Positions 52,992-63,170 of a DNA stretch of 64,000 nt are shown here, in pieces. The stretch covers positions 26,746,001 to 26,810,000 of the forward strand of contig JAPTYO010000003.1 in NCBI GenBank assembly GCA_036873135.1. Reading direction: 5' to 3'. The translations under genes were made by a program, and so were the position numbers. This DNA comes from Clarkia xantiana subsp. parviflora (Eukaryota > Streptophyta > Magnoliopsida > Myrtales > Onagraceae). The notes under the pieces were generated by a model that did no database searches, was not told where the DNA came from, and saw only the letters and a program-made list of their open reading frames with translations. Numbering within the stretch: position 1 is the first letter of the stretch; every line of letters begins with the position of its first letter.

Positions 52992-53701
52992 AATTACTAA
53001 TTAGTACTACCTTACCATTATTTTCAGTTCATTAAAATATTCGTATTAAATATCAGAGCGAATTAAATAGTAGGATGTACCAAGATTTTAATTATGATAC
53101 CTTATTAATTATGACACTTTATTCTTAATAAACCGTCCTAAAACTAGGTGGATGTATACTTTAATTTTTTATATTTCAAGAAATTACAACCCAACTCTAC
53201 AATTTATTTTTTAAGCCATCAATATTCATCATTTAATTGCTCATTAATTATGACTATATTAAACCAAATTTACCAACCATTAAGCCATTTAACCATAATA
53301 AAGTCATTTTACATGAAATATTTCTTCCAATAAATAAACCGAAGCAATAATATATATAGACTATAGATAGCTAGAGTAACAGCAACTTGCAAACTTACCA
53401 TAATTAGTAGAAAATAATTATAATTAATACTATCATATGATTAGAGAGTTATCCTTCAACCTTTTGCATTTTCTACTTTTAATCTTAAAAAATATAATTA
53501 TTATTATATATATATTATTTATACCATTGTTATGAATATATTTAGTGGATGTTCAATATTACGTGCATATACCATCTTGATCAATTTAATTTTATTCTCT
53601 CCCCCTATAAATCATGCATATTAGATTAGAAGAAGAAGAAGAAAAAAAAATTGAGCGAATTAAGATTAGAAAATAATCTAGCTAAAATCGTGCTGATAAC
53701 G

Positions 53702-53850
53702 TGTTACGGAAGTAGAGAGGTAATAGAAGAGGGAACTTAAGGATGTCTTATTATCACACATAAGGAGCCCTTATATAGGGATTACATATACTTATGGAGG
53801 AAGTAAATTTAATACTAGGAAAGTCTAAACAAGGAAGATGGTATATGCAC
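53702..53850 (-). repeat. inverted segment of the copia LTR at the 5' end
   Basis: This is the reverse complement of about 56729-56878, nearly identical. Just before it, CGTGCTGATAACG (about 53689-53701) is the reverse complement of CGTTATCAGCACG, the sequence expected right after the LTR at the primer-binding site of such copia elements. Confidence 0.85.
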
Positions 53851-56694
53851 AAAATTATGCAGCACAAAATTTGATATTATGCAGCACAAAATTTGATTAT
53901 ATGAAGCGCAATGACACTAGGCAAAGTGGCCTATGTGAAAAACAAAAATCATTGCATATATTATGATTAATTATGAGACATTATGATCAAGAAAAATGCA
54001 TTCTTTATGAATATCGGATCCTGAAGATTCGATATTACGATCCTGTAGATCAAAGTTATGAATATTCGTATTTACTTTATTTTAAATTCCGCATTTACAT
54101 TTATCTTTTATATTTATTGCACTACGTTTACAGTTATATTTTATATTTCTTGCACTATATTTACGTTTTCAATTTATCTTTTAGAATTCTTGGATTAAAT
54201 TATGTGTATTGCACTTTATTATGATATGATCCAGAAGATCATGAGCTATTACATATTAATATTTCAGAAGCTCAAGAATTACTACTTTTAGAATCCAGAA
54301 GATTCTAGAATGTACGAGAAAAGGATCATGAGAATGTAATTTATGAAATAAAGATCTTCTTGTATAAGAAACAAATCATGTATATCATGAATTATTATAA
54401 ATAAGGGATCCTGAAAATCCTAAGAGATCATAAGTCTTGAATAAATGATCATGAAGATCCTAGAAGAAATATGTCTCTTGCAGATAATGAAAAAAATTCA
54501 GGTAAAAACCAGAAGTTTACCGCCAATATTGGCATGATTGATTATATATTCGGTAAACCAGAAGTTTACTGATTCATATAGAGGTAAACCCGAAGTTTTA
54601 CCCATATAATATGATATTTGGCGTGACCGGTTACAGACCATTCCAGATCACTTAAGATGCGCAGTACATTATTTGGAAGAACCTGAAGATTCTCCATAAA
54701 TCATTATGATAATTGCTCTCAAAGGAAAATTCATTATGTGATCATCATCAACTAAGTTCGGGATAAAATTCCATTATTTATGGAAATAATAAAAGGTGAA
54801 TATGGGCCGGTTCACCTGCCATGTGGACCGATATATTATTTTGAAAGATGCATCTACAATATGGTCGCATGTGCATTAATTATCACGAATTTGCAATAGC
54901 AAAATTTCCAGTTTATGTAATAAAGAATGATGATGATATTGAAAGTTGATATTTACTACAAGATTCAGACAATTACATGTCTAGATTTGCAGTTTAGCAT
55001 GAAAGTTACAAAGATCCTCCAATTACATAGCTAAACTGCTACCAATTAGAGCAAATTGAGTACAAATGCATGCTATTATGAAAGCAGCAATATAACTGCG
55101 CATCAAGCCAATGTCAAATCACAAGTCTCCCCATTACAACCAATTTTTGGTGGGAGACAAATTTTCCATATATAAATTTTATGAAGTGCGATATATGTTT
55201 GAATTTCTCCATCGCAACGCACAAAGATGGGTCTAGAATGTTGGGAAGAATATGTTGTCTATAAATCAATTATTTGGGAACAATGACTGACATACATATT
55301 CAAAACAAGAGTTGCTAATTATCATTGATAAACAATTTTTCCCAACATTAGGGGGAGAAAAGAAGCAGCTGGCAAAAAAGAGATTGACTGAAAAAAAATT
55401 ATTATCTCATTTAGATCCTCGCACAATGAGAATATGAACCTGAAGTTCAAAGAGAAAAGCATTTTCAAATACTGCCGATAAGTGACTTTATGAGACCCAG
55501 AAAGTCATAAGTCAAGTAACAGCTGCAAATGCTCCAATTTGAAATGTCCTGATTGGACAGATTATAATGAAATATAACTCACGCCTGAAGCGTGCGATAT
55601 TGGTTCCAAAGAATTTTTTTTAATAAAATAACGGAGTAAGATAAATATGGTCTTATTATGGAGGTGATTTCCCAAAAGAAGTAAAGACATAGCTAAATAT
55701 GAAACCCCAGAAGTGGTTCAGGTACCTGAAAGTGATTACAATATAGAGATCTCAATGAGTTATGTCATTAACGGGAAGTGATGGAACCGTAAAATATAAA
55801 GTTGTCGACAACAGTTTTAAATATTATTCATGAGTGAATTCATAAAACAAGACGAGGATCTTGAGCTCAATATGTCAAAAAATATTATGATTGGCCAAAG
55901 TTTAAAAAGAAGCAAGTATGAGCATGACAAATGCAGAATGTGATAGCCAGTGGATATAAATAATTTCTGCGTAAATAGATTGCCTCGTAAGATTGGCACA
56001 ACCCGTGGTACAAAGACTTTTCCGCAGAAATATGACAATTATTATATGAATCATTTGGTGGAGTAATAACCTTCAAATACATTATTACGTTGGCAGTACA
56101 TAACAATTTTTAAATGCGTCTCACATATGAATTATTTATAGCATTTTTGGGTGGCTAATTTGATAGTAAAATTAAAGTGAAAATCCATGAAGGATTGAAA
56201 AATACTAGCATGAAATTTTTTCCAAGAATGTGGATAATAAATATATTTGTACCATTATTTTGTATATATGAAGATAATGCAGGTTATATAGCTCGAGTTG
56301 AAGATTGTTATATCAAAGGAGACATACAAAACACATTCGCCTCAAGTTATTCTTCATCCAACGAATTTGTTCATATGACTATCTAGCGGATCTTTTCAAG
56401 GAGGCTTTATCGACTGCGACATCTGGAATATCGGCGAACATGATTGGATTGCGTCGACTTAATGAAATTACGTGATGTCAACATCAGGGGGAGAATCTAC
56501 ACTGCTGCACTCTTTTTCCCTTAACCAAGGTTTTATCCCATCGGGTTTTCCTGGTAAGGTTTTTAACGAGGCAGCTTACAAAAAGGGATCCATAATTGTG
56601 TAATCTTTTTCCTTCACTAGATTTTTATCCCAACGGGTTTTTTCTAGTAAGGTTTTAACGAGGCACAATTCCCTTATGAACATCCAAGGGGGAG

Positions 56695-56878
56695 TGTTAT
56701 GAATATATTTAGTGGATGTTCAATATTACGTGCATATACCATCTTCCTTGTTTAGACTTTCCTAGTATTAAATTTACTTCCTCCATAAGTATATGTAATC
56801 TCTATATAAGGGCTCCTTATGTGTGATAATAAGACATCCTTAAGTTCCCTCTTCTATTACCTCTCTACTTCCGTAACA
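56695..56878 (+). repeat. 184-bp 3' LTR of the copia element
   Basis: It starts TGTTATGAATATATTTAGTG and ends CTTCCGTAACA (TG...CA). It contains a TATA-like CTATATAAGGGCTCC. Its first 50 bp recur directly at 53528-53577. Confidence 0.88.
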
Positions 56879-57869
56879 ACCATCACATTTTTTCCCTATT
56901 TTTCATTTTAATTATTTATCTTTATTTCAATTTGTCAAATAAATACAAATTCTGACTTTGTTGATGCGTGTCAGATTTATCAATAATTTTTTTTAAAATA
57001 ATTAATATAGTAAAAATAGCAAGTATTAATAAATGAGTGGGGTACGATATTAGGTGGAGTTTTGTTTGGGGTAGGAAGGATATTAATGGAAGATAAGTTA
57101 GAGATTGTTTCTACTACCAAGTAAAACCCGATTGGCACAAAAATGGCTAAAATCGATTCAGACCGAACTGAAAAATTCGAATCGAAAATGTTCGGTCCGG
57201 TTTATATGCGAATTTTTCTTCTCTTATTCGGTTTTTTGTCTGGTTCATTTCTTTTAGTTTTGAGAGCCGTAAGGATCGAATTAACTGTTAAGTTAATTAT
57301 GTATAGACAATAAATATTATATTAATTGATATTAATCAATATAATTAATTATTTAATTTAATATAAATTATAATTTTGTGTTTGTGTAGATTGTTCTTTC
57401 TACTTTTATTTCGGATTTTTTTTTGTTGTATTGATAAACATTATTTAATTTTTTTGGTTTGAATCCATTAAAATTATGAGAATTTTAAATGTTAATTGAT
57501 ATTTTCAATTTAAACTAAAAATCCGTACCAAAAATCGTATTACGAATGGACAAATTTTTCCTTATACGAGCTTTGGTAAGATATTTTTATAGAAAAACTG
57601 GATCAAAAATATAAGTAACCGACTATAATAAGTAAAAACCGGTCTGACAAGACCGGTTCACACACCTAAAGATGGATGAACCCTTTTTTATCAGATTTTT
57701 TTTTCTTCAAAAAACTTGTTAAATATCGTAATTTTAGGGGTTTAAAATTAAAAAGGGTACATGAAAAAACACGCGTCGACACATTGGTGGTCGATAATTT
57801 TTTTTTTTTAATTTTTTTTTTATTTAAATTTTAGGTGCCTAATTTAGAAGTCTAAAACGTTGCACTAAT

Positions 57870-58190
57870 CGAAAGTATGTCTCAATTGACCTAGCCCGGG
57901 TCAATCCTAGAGCTAGGTCCGGCCATAGTTGTGATCACCTAGGTCAGGCGAATCTAACCATGGTCATACCTCGCCTTGGGTTTGACTCGTAGTAGGTCAA
58001 TTTGAATCTAGTTCCTATTGTACCCTAATAACCTAAATTTCAATTTACCTAGCTGGAAATTTACCTAGCTGGATCGAGCGCAAAGCTAGTTCACTTCAGA
58101 TCATGGTTGTGGTTTCATAGGTCATGCGAACCTAACAATGACAGGTCCTAACTCTTGGTTCGACCCAACTTATTTAAATCGCGACTTAAT
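57870..58190. repeat. diverged relative of the GACCTAGCC foldback family
   Basis: Repeated CAATTGACCTAGCC, GCTAGGTCCGGCC, TTTACCTAGCTGG and TCGACCCAACTT motifs recall the centre of 23726-24548, but arms and ends are not recognisable. Confidence 0.4.
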
Positions 58191-58966
58191 TTAAATTGGT
58201 ATAACCGTTTAGACTTCTCCAGTATTAAAAGAAAAAAAAATATTTGGGATAAATTGCGTTCCGAAAGAGTAAGAAAACACGTGTCAGATTTCAAATGGCT
58301 CAAAAGCTTGTAAAACGGGACTATGAAGAAGTTGGGTTGGACACGTAATAATACGAAGAAGTTGAAGTTGCTTCGTTCCTTATGGGCCTCGCATTAATTG
58401 CAGATAGCTCCCTCATCTTCCGACTGTCGTTTCACGTTATAATTTTCGTCGTCTCTGCGCGTTTCATTAATTGCTTGATCTAATATCATTTTGTTCCCAT
58501 GCATGCATGAATATTATGTGTCCACACTATCGACTAGCGTGGCCGGCACCTATATATCCTCGTTATGTAGTCTCATCATTTATTGATTGATTGAAATTTG
58601 AATGAATTTAATTTCGAGTGGCTCTAAAAAAATGTTATGATTATTAATCCATTTATAAGATTAAAAATGTGGAAACTCCGTCTATTCTATCTCTCTATAT
58701 TATTTTAAGTATTTTTTTTAAAATATATTAATAATAAGTATTTTATCCATTATGCAGAATATGTTATTGGGTTTGACTAAAATAAAATCGAGTTTATTTC
58801 AATTTAATTTTTCAGTCATCAGATTATGTATGTATAAGGAACACTTTTTATCTTTCATGAATTTTGACTGATTATCTCTCATGATCTAATGGCTGAGAAA
58901 TCGAGATAAAATAAACTCGACTGCATTTTAGCCAACCCCTATGTTATTCTAAATCTAGCACCTATG

Positions 58967-59447
58967 GATGAGCAAAATACTTGTTTGGAACCGGAACCAA
59001 AATACTAAGTTTTGGTACGGTTTTGGGGGAAAAAAAATTCAGGAACCGACATTTTCGGTTCTAGTTCAGGGATAAGCATCTGGGTATCCAAATACAGGAA
59101 CTATAATAGTTTAGTGTATATATATATATACATTATCAATTAAATTTTTTTTTTCCAAATTTAAATGTTATGTTACTAAGTTATTAACCATTTTCTATTC
59201 AATTACGATACATGATTTATATACGTATATGAATTTGTCTATATATCAATAAAAAAAATAAACGCTTACATTGATTTGTAAAAAAAAATCATGAATGTAA
59301 TTGGTTCCAAATGAGTACCTAGAACCAATCGGTTCTAAATTGTTATGGTCCAAACGGTTATAGATGTTTTAATTGTTTGGTATTGGTATGGTTCTGGGAT
59401 ACACTAAAATTACATGGTACCCAGAACCGCTCACCCTACCTAGTACA
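58967..59447. mobile_element. hAT-like MITE with GGAACCGGAACC-type ends
   Basis: TATGGATGAGC at the left and GCTCACCCTA at the right are imperfect inverted repeats. CTAGCAC before and CTAGTAC after may be a 7-8 bp duplication with one change. The interior has mirrored GGTTCTGG/CCAGAACC motifs. There is no ORF. Confidence 0.5.
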
Positions 59448-59693
59448 CGTCTCGTTAAAAAAATGCGGAAAATATTCATACACAAGTGACAAATTTTGGA
59501 AATAAAAAAAAAAAAAAAAAAAAACCCTCAACCACCATCTATGCATATTAATATATGCTCTAAATCTACTTGATGGATTAATAATCGTACTCGTTCCTAA
59601 ACTCATTAAAGATTTAAAGTGAATAATGTTCTTATATATTTATATATTAAAATAAATAGTAATTCCTCGTTTTAAATGCCTTTTATTTAGTTG

Positions 59694-59711
59694 TTGGCCA
59701 AGGAAAAAAAA
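59694..59711 (+). mobile_element. micro-insertion TTGGCCAAGG-poly(A) between direct repeats
   Basis: TTGGCCAAGG followed by eight A separates GCCTTTTATTTAGTTG (59678-59693) from GGCTTTTATTAGTTG (59712-59726). This is the only case in the forward orientation, showing head then A-tail. Confidence 0.5.
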
Positions 59712-60184
59712 GGCTTTTATTAGTTGAGGAAGGTGTGGAAGTATTGAAGATATAGCCATTAAGTCTTCCAACTTGTTTCAGACGTGGGGGTTCCTTATAA
59801 GTTATAACGATAGATGACGTCATAATAATGGACTGCATTGAAAATTATTTAATATTATTGGATTCTACTTAAAACAAACAACAAATATCTATTTATTTGA
59901 TTAATTAATAACTCATAGTTAATGCATATCTTTACAATATCTAGTAATTTTGCCACCTATGAATTTAAGGAATTATCTACCTCCCCTCCCTTGTCTTAAA
60001 TATATATAGAGAATTAATTAATTAGGTTACAACAATAAACCCACTTTACTTTATTAATTGTTTTTCTTTAAATAGAAATATGTGCTAATATAGTGACAAT
60101 TCTAAATTTATGCCGCTACCAATAATTAATATATAATAATATACACATATGGTAATGATTTATTCCTGACAATTCAGCACCTCC

Positions 60185-60990
60185 AGCTCTTAATTAGAAT
60201 TTATAGGTCTGTTTTAGTCTTTATATCTGAAGTGAAGAGTCGTATACATTGCTTGGTCAATACCTTAGCCAGTTTAGGGTTTGAATCTACTGTTAGGGTT
60301 GAACCAGACGAGACTCGTGGTGGTCTCCTTTTGACATGGAATTCTCATTGATTCATATCCCCATGCAATTCATGTTGAGATCCATACTAGCCCCTTAGGT
60401 CACTTATGAGATGCCTCCTTTATATATGCACCTTCTGATTATGGCTCCAGACCTGCTTTCTGGGATGGGATCACCTCCTTCCGCCAGTCTCGTTTAGATT
60501 CCCGTCATTGGGTCATTATGGGCAACTTTAATGACATTTGGACTTTCTCAGAAAAGGATAGTCGGAGCCCGGCTTCTCCGGCTAGGGTACTCAGGGCCCA
60601 ATTCTGGACAGATTACTTGGGCCTTATTGATTTGGGCTTTGTGGGGCATCCTTTTACCTGGTCAAATGACCGGTCGGGTAGACGAAGGGTTAGAGAATGC
60701 CTGGATAGGGTATTTGTTTCGACTGATTGGCATATTAATTTTCTAGCAGCACAATTATTACATCTCGAAGAGAATAGCTTCTGATCACACTCCCCTCCTC
60801 CTCAAACTTACTGTCACATCAAGGGCTTCCGGTAACCGTCCCTTCCGTTTTGAGAATATGTGACCGCGACACCCTGATTTTCCTAATATCCTTCGTCATT
60901 CGTGGTCTCCTTGTGTTGATGGATCTACTCAGTTCCAACTCTCATCTAAGGTTGGTCGTTTCTCTGGTTCTCTTAAGGTGTATGTTAGGT
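60185..60990 (+). mobile_element. L1-type LINE fragment, endonuclease domain only
   Basis: In shifting frames the plus strand encodes the apurinic-like endonuclease of plant L1 elements: FLSEVKSRI and ETRGGLLLTWN (60210-60350), a PDYG-like block, then VIMGNFNDIW (about 60510), DLGFVGHPFTWSNDR (60635-60675) and SDHTPLLLKL (about 60783-60812). Frameshifts and stops break it. There is no reverse transcriptase. Homology stops near 60990, where GC-rich LTR-like sequence begins, so the LINE was cut by a later insertion or deletion. Confidence 0.8.
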
Positions 60991-61432
60991 TCCGAGTCTA
61001 GGGTCAACGGGCGGTCGACTCAAGTCTCGTTCCTCACTGGAGATGTTGCGGATTCGGTGCTCTCGGGTTGTGCTGCCTTAGCTTGTGTCCTTCCGTCCTT
61101 AGCTTCTCTTCTCCTCGCGCCCTGCAAGAGGGGCAATACCAGGCACAGAGGGGGGTGGTGCCTGATGAACCCTCTCCGATGCCTAAGTCAGTACGGCTTT
61201 AGAGAGATAAAGCTAGAGAGATGTCAGAGCAAAATTGTGCCACTTGCCAAGATGATCCAATGAATAGTGGAGGTGTGGTATTTATAGGCAACGGTGTCAT
61301 TAAGGTGGCTTAATGACATCGTTAACCTTTAAACACAGTTAATTAACCTTTAAACACATAATTAAGACCTTAGGATACGGAGAAGGTTTGCGGAAATAGA
61401 CCGAGTATGGGAGTCCAAGAATGGTGCCGGGG

Positions 61433-61562
61433 CCCTTGGGGGGAAGGAAAATCCGACCCCCAAGGGTAGGGGTTGGGTGAGGCCACCCAACCCCTCCTAG
61501 GGGAGATAGGGTTGGCCAACCCTATCTCCCCTAGGGGAGGTCGGGTGTGGCCACCCGACCTC
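61433..61562. repeat. four consecutive GC-rich palindromes
   Basis: Arms: CCCTTGGGGG/CCCCCAAGGG (61433-61466); GGGGTTGGGTG/CACCCAACCCC with 4-nt loop (61469-61494); a perfect 40-bp palindrome (61496-61535) centred on GGTTGGCCAACC; GAGGTCGGGTG/CACCCGACCTC with 4-nt loop (61537-61562). Spacing between neighbours is 1-2 bp. Confidence 0.95.
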
Positions 61563-62199
61563 ACCTAGGTGAGTCTAACTCGGTCGGACGAGCGTTTCGG
61601 CCTCGTCCGGACCGTTGGTGTTTTCGCGAAGTGTTCGGGTTGAAGTTTCGATTTACAATCATTAACGGGGTAATAAAAATAAAACGATTCGGAAATCAAC
61701 GGGTTCAAATTGGGCGTATATCCATCACATGCCCCCGAGTCAACCAATGGCCTAACCCTTGATTGACTCTATTTTAGGATGGTATGACACGCGCAATTTG
61801 AAACCGGGGTTTTACCTTTCATCTGAATGCTTAATTACCCATGGATGTGTGCCTCTGACTCTGCCCCCTGCCTTATGAGATAGAGGAATTGTAAACGTCA
61901 GAATAGCACGGACACGTGTCCAAGCACGCTGTTGGATCACGGTGGAACTCCGGTACGGACTTTGACGGCAATTCTAGCTCCTTTGCTCCACGCAATCCTG
62001 CAAGAGGGGATAGATCGGGCGGTGACCCAGAATCCCTCTCCGATGCTTAAATGAGTATCTCGTATGACTGGCAAGTAATAAACTCAGAGTGTATTCAACT
62101 CAACGTAAGTCTTTCTGAGGTGATCTCCTCCCCTTTTATAGGCAAAGAGATGCCTCAGGTACCTGGCGAACCGTTAGGGGTGGTTAGCCCATATCCCGC

Positions 62200-62318
62200 A
62201 TATCTCGGACGTGATCTCGCGTATCTTAGCCATGCCCCGCGTATCTCGGCCACGCTCCGTGTATCTTAACCACGTTCCGCGTATCTCGGCCACGCCCCGC
62301 ATATCTTGGCTTTATCCT
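62200..62318. repeat. 20-bp tandem repeat (GTATCTCGGCCACGCCCCGC)
   Basis: Four exactly 20-bp units at 62221-62300 with partial units on both sides. Differences are mostly C/T and G/A transitions, as expected from old methylated DNA. Confidence 0.9.
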
Positions 62319-63011
62319 CTGATAACGAGTCCCGACTCCCGTCGGGGACTCCAGAGTTGTCTCGTTGTGTCACCGCTCGGGGCCCCTCGTCATCGTGACA
62401 GGGCCAATCATTCTCAGGGATTCATCATCGGGGCCTACTTAAAGGCTTCTTATCGGGAGCTTCCAGCTCCACTGTCGGAACCGACTCTGTCGGGACCTTG
62501 CCTCGTCGGGACTCCCTTCGTCAGGACCCTTCTCCTAGGTCATCTTGACCTTCATTTTGGGGCCTGGTGGGCCTGTTTGCCGTTTCCTCGCCGTTAAAGG
62601 GCTTGACGGCTATAGTCGGACCCATCATTTGCCCCCAAGACATGAGGGACTTTTAGTTCGTCGTGTCTTTCAACTCCCGATCTTCCAATACTAAAGTCGG
62701 GGATCTTTTCCTTGGCTCAGTTATTCAGTTTATCAGTCTTCTCCTCTACGTTTCCTCAGGGTTTTGTAGATAACTGTTATATCCCAAGGGTCTCCTCGGT
62801 TTCCTAGTGCATTAAATGTAGTAGATAATGGAGTGACGTTTTCGACCCACGTGCCTGATTTTTCGCGCCTGTCCTTTTCTGAAAAGTGTTTTTCAGGCCG
62901 TTTCATCATTACGCCCGTTGTCCTTCTGCACGTTTCATCTCAACGGTCTAGATTAAGACTCTTCGACTTCGACGACTCGGATCGAAGTGTCCCTTCAACC
63001 GTCTTCTTCGA

Positions 63012-63019
63012 CTATAAAA
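63012..63019 (+). promoter_or_regulatory. TATA box before the retroelement ORF
   Basis: CTATAAAA lies about 150 bp upstream of the ATG at 63171 and is followed by a CT-rich leader. A minimal upstream ORF (ATG GTC ACA ATT TAA at 63028-63042) may fall inside or just before the transcript. Confidence 0.5.
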
Positions 63020-63170
63020 CCCTAGCCATGGTCACAATTTAACTTTTACCGTCTTCGAATTCTCAAAAGCTCTCTGCGATTCCAAGCTCTGTGATTTCGA
63101 AGGTCTTTGGAGTTTTCCTGATCATCTTTCCGGCGACGTTTCGCTCATCTCTTTCAACCTCTACTTCACT

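Larger units (their letters stand above)
51082..53527. other. intergenic, repeat-rich, no gene
   Basis: Contains unidentified moderate-complexity sequence (51090-51560, possibly old LTR debris), a GATA microsatellite at about 51842-51861, a decayed Tourist-like MITE (52069-52473), a micro-insertion candidate (52879-52888) and a long (TA)n tract. Confidence 0.55.
53528..56878 (+). mobile_element. degenerate Ty1/copia LTR retrotransposon with inverted 5' end
   Basis: A 5-bp duplication ACCAT (53523-53527 and 56879-56883) brackets an element that starts TGTTATG and ends CGTAACA. A purine tract AAGGGGGAG precedes the 3' LTR. The interior is full of stops but keeps recognisable copia order on the plus strand: integrase core-like GPVHLPCGPIYYF (about 54810), integrase C-terminus-like QRTKMGLECW (about 55220) and FPNIRG (about 55340), pre-RT ISMSYVINGK (about 55755), and an RNase H end LADLFKEALSTATSG (about 56386-56430). 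The 5' LTR is rearranged (see findings). It is non-functional. Confidence 0.85.
56884..60180. other. repeat-rich intergenic desert, no gene
   Basis: Contains an unclassified element with GGTTCGGT-type ends (about 57120-57665), a diverged GACCTAGCC relative of the 823-bp foldback element (about 57870-58190), a hAT-like MITE (58967-59447) and a micro-insertion (59694-59711). No coding region is supported. Confidence 0.55.
60991..63170 (+). mobile_element. GC-rich LTR-like / 5' regulatory zone of a gypsy-type retroelement
   Basis: Composition shifts sharply from AT-rich to about 50% GC. CCTGCAAGAGGGG...CCCTCTCCGATGC occurs at about 61120-61180 and again at about 61998-62045, suggesting two related LTR-type segments side by side. 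TGCCCCCGAGTC and TTGCCCCCAAGAC motifs are typical of plant gypsy LTRs. A TATA box (63012-63019) and CT-rich leader lead into the ORF at 63171. I could not place exact LTR borders or a primer-binding site. Confidence 0.5.

Noticed and set aside
61547..61762. Possible gene in the GC-rich zone
   Set aside because: The open frames run across palindromes and LTR-like motifs and have no homology that I recognise.
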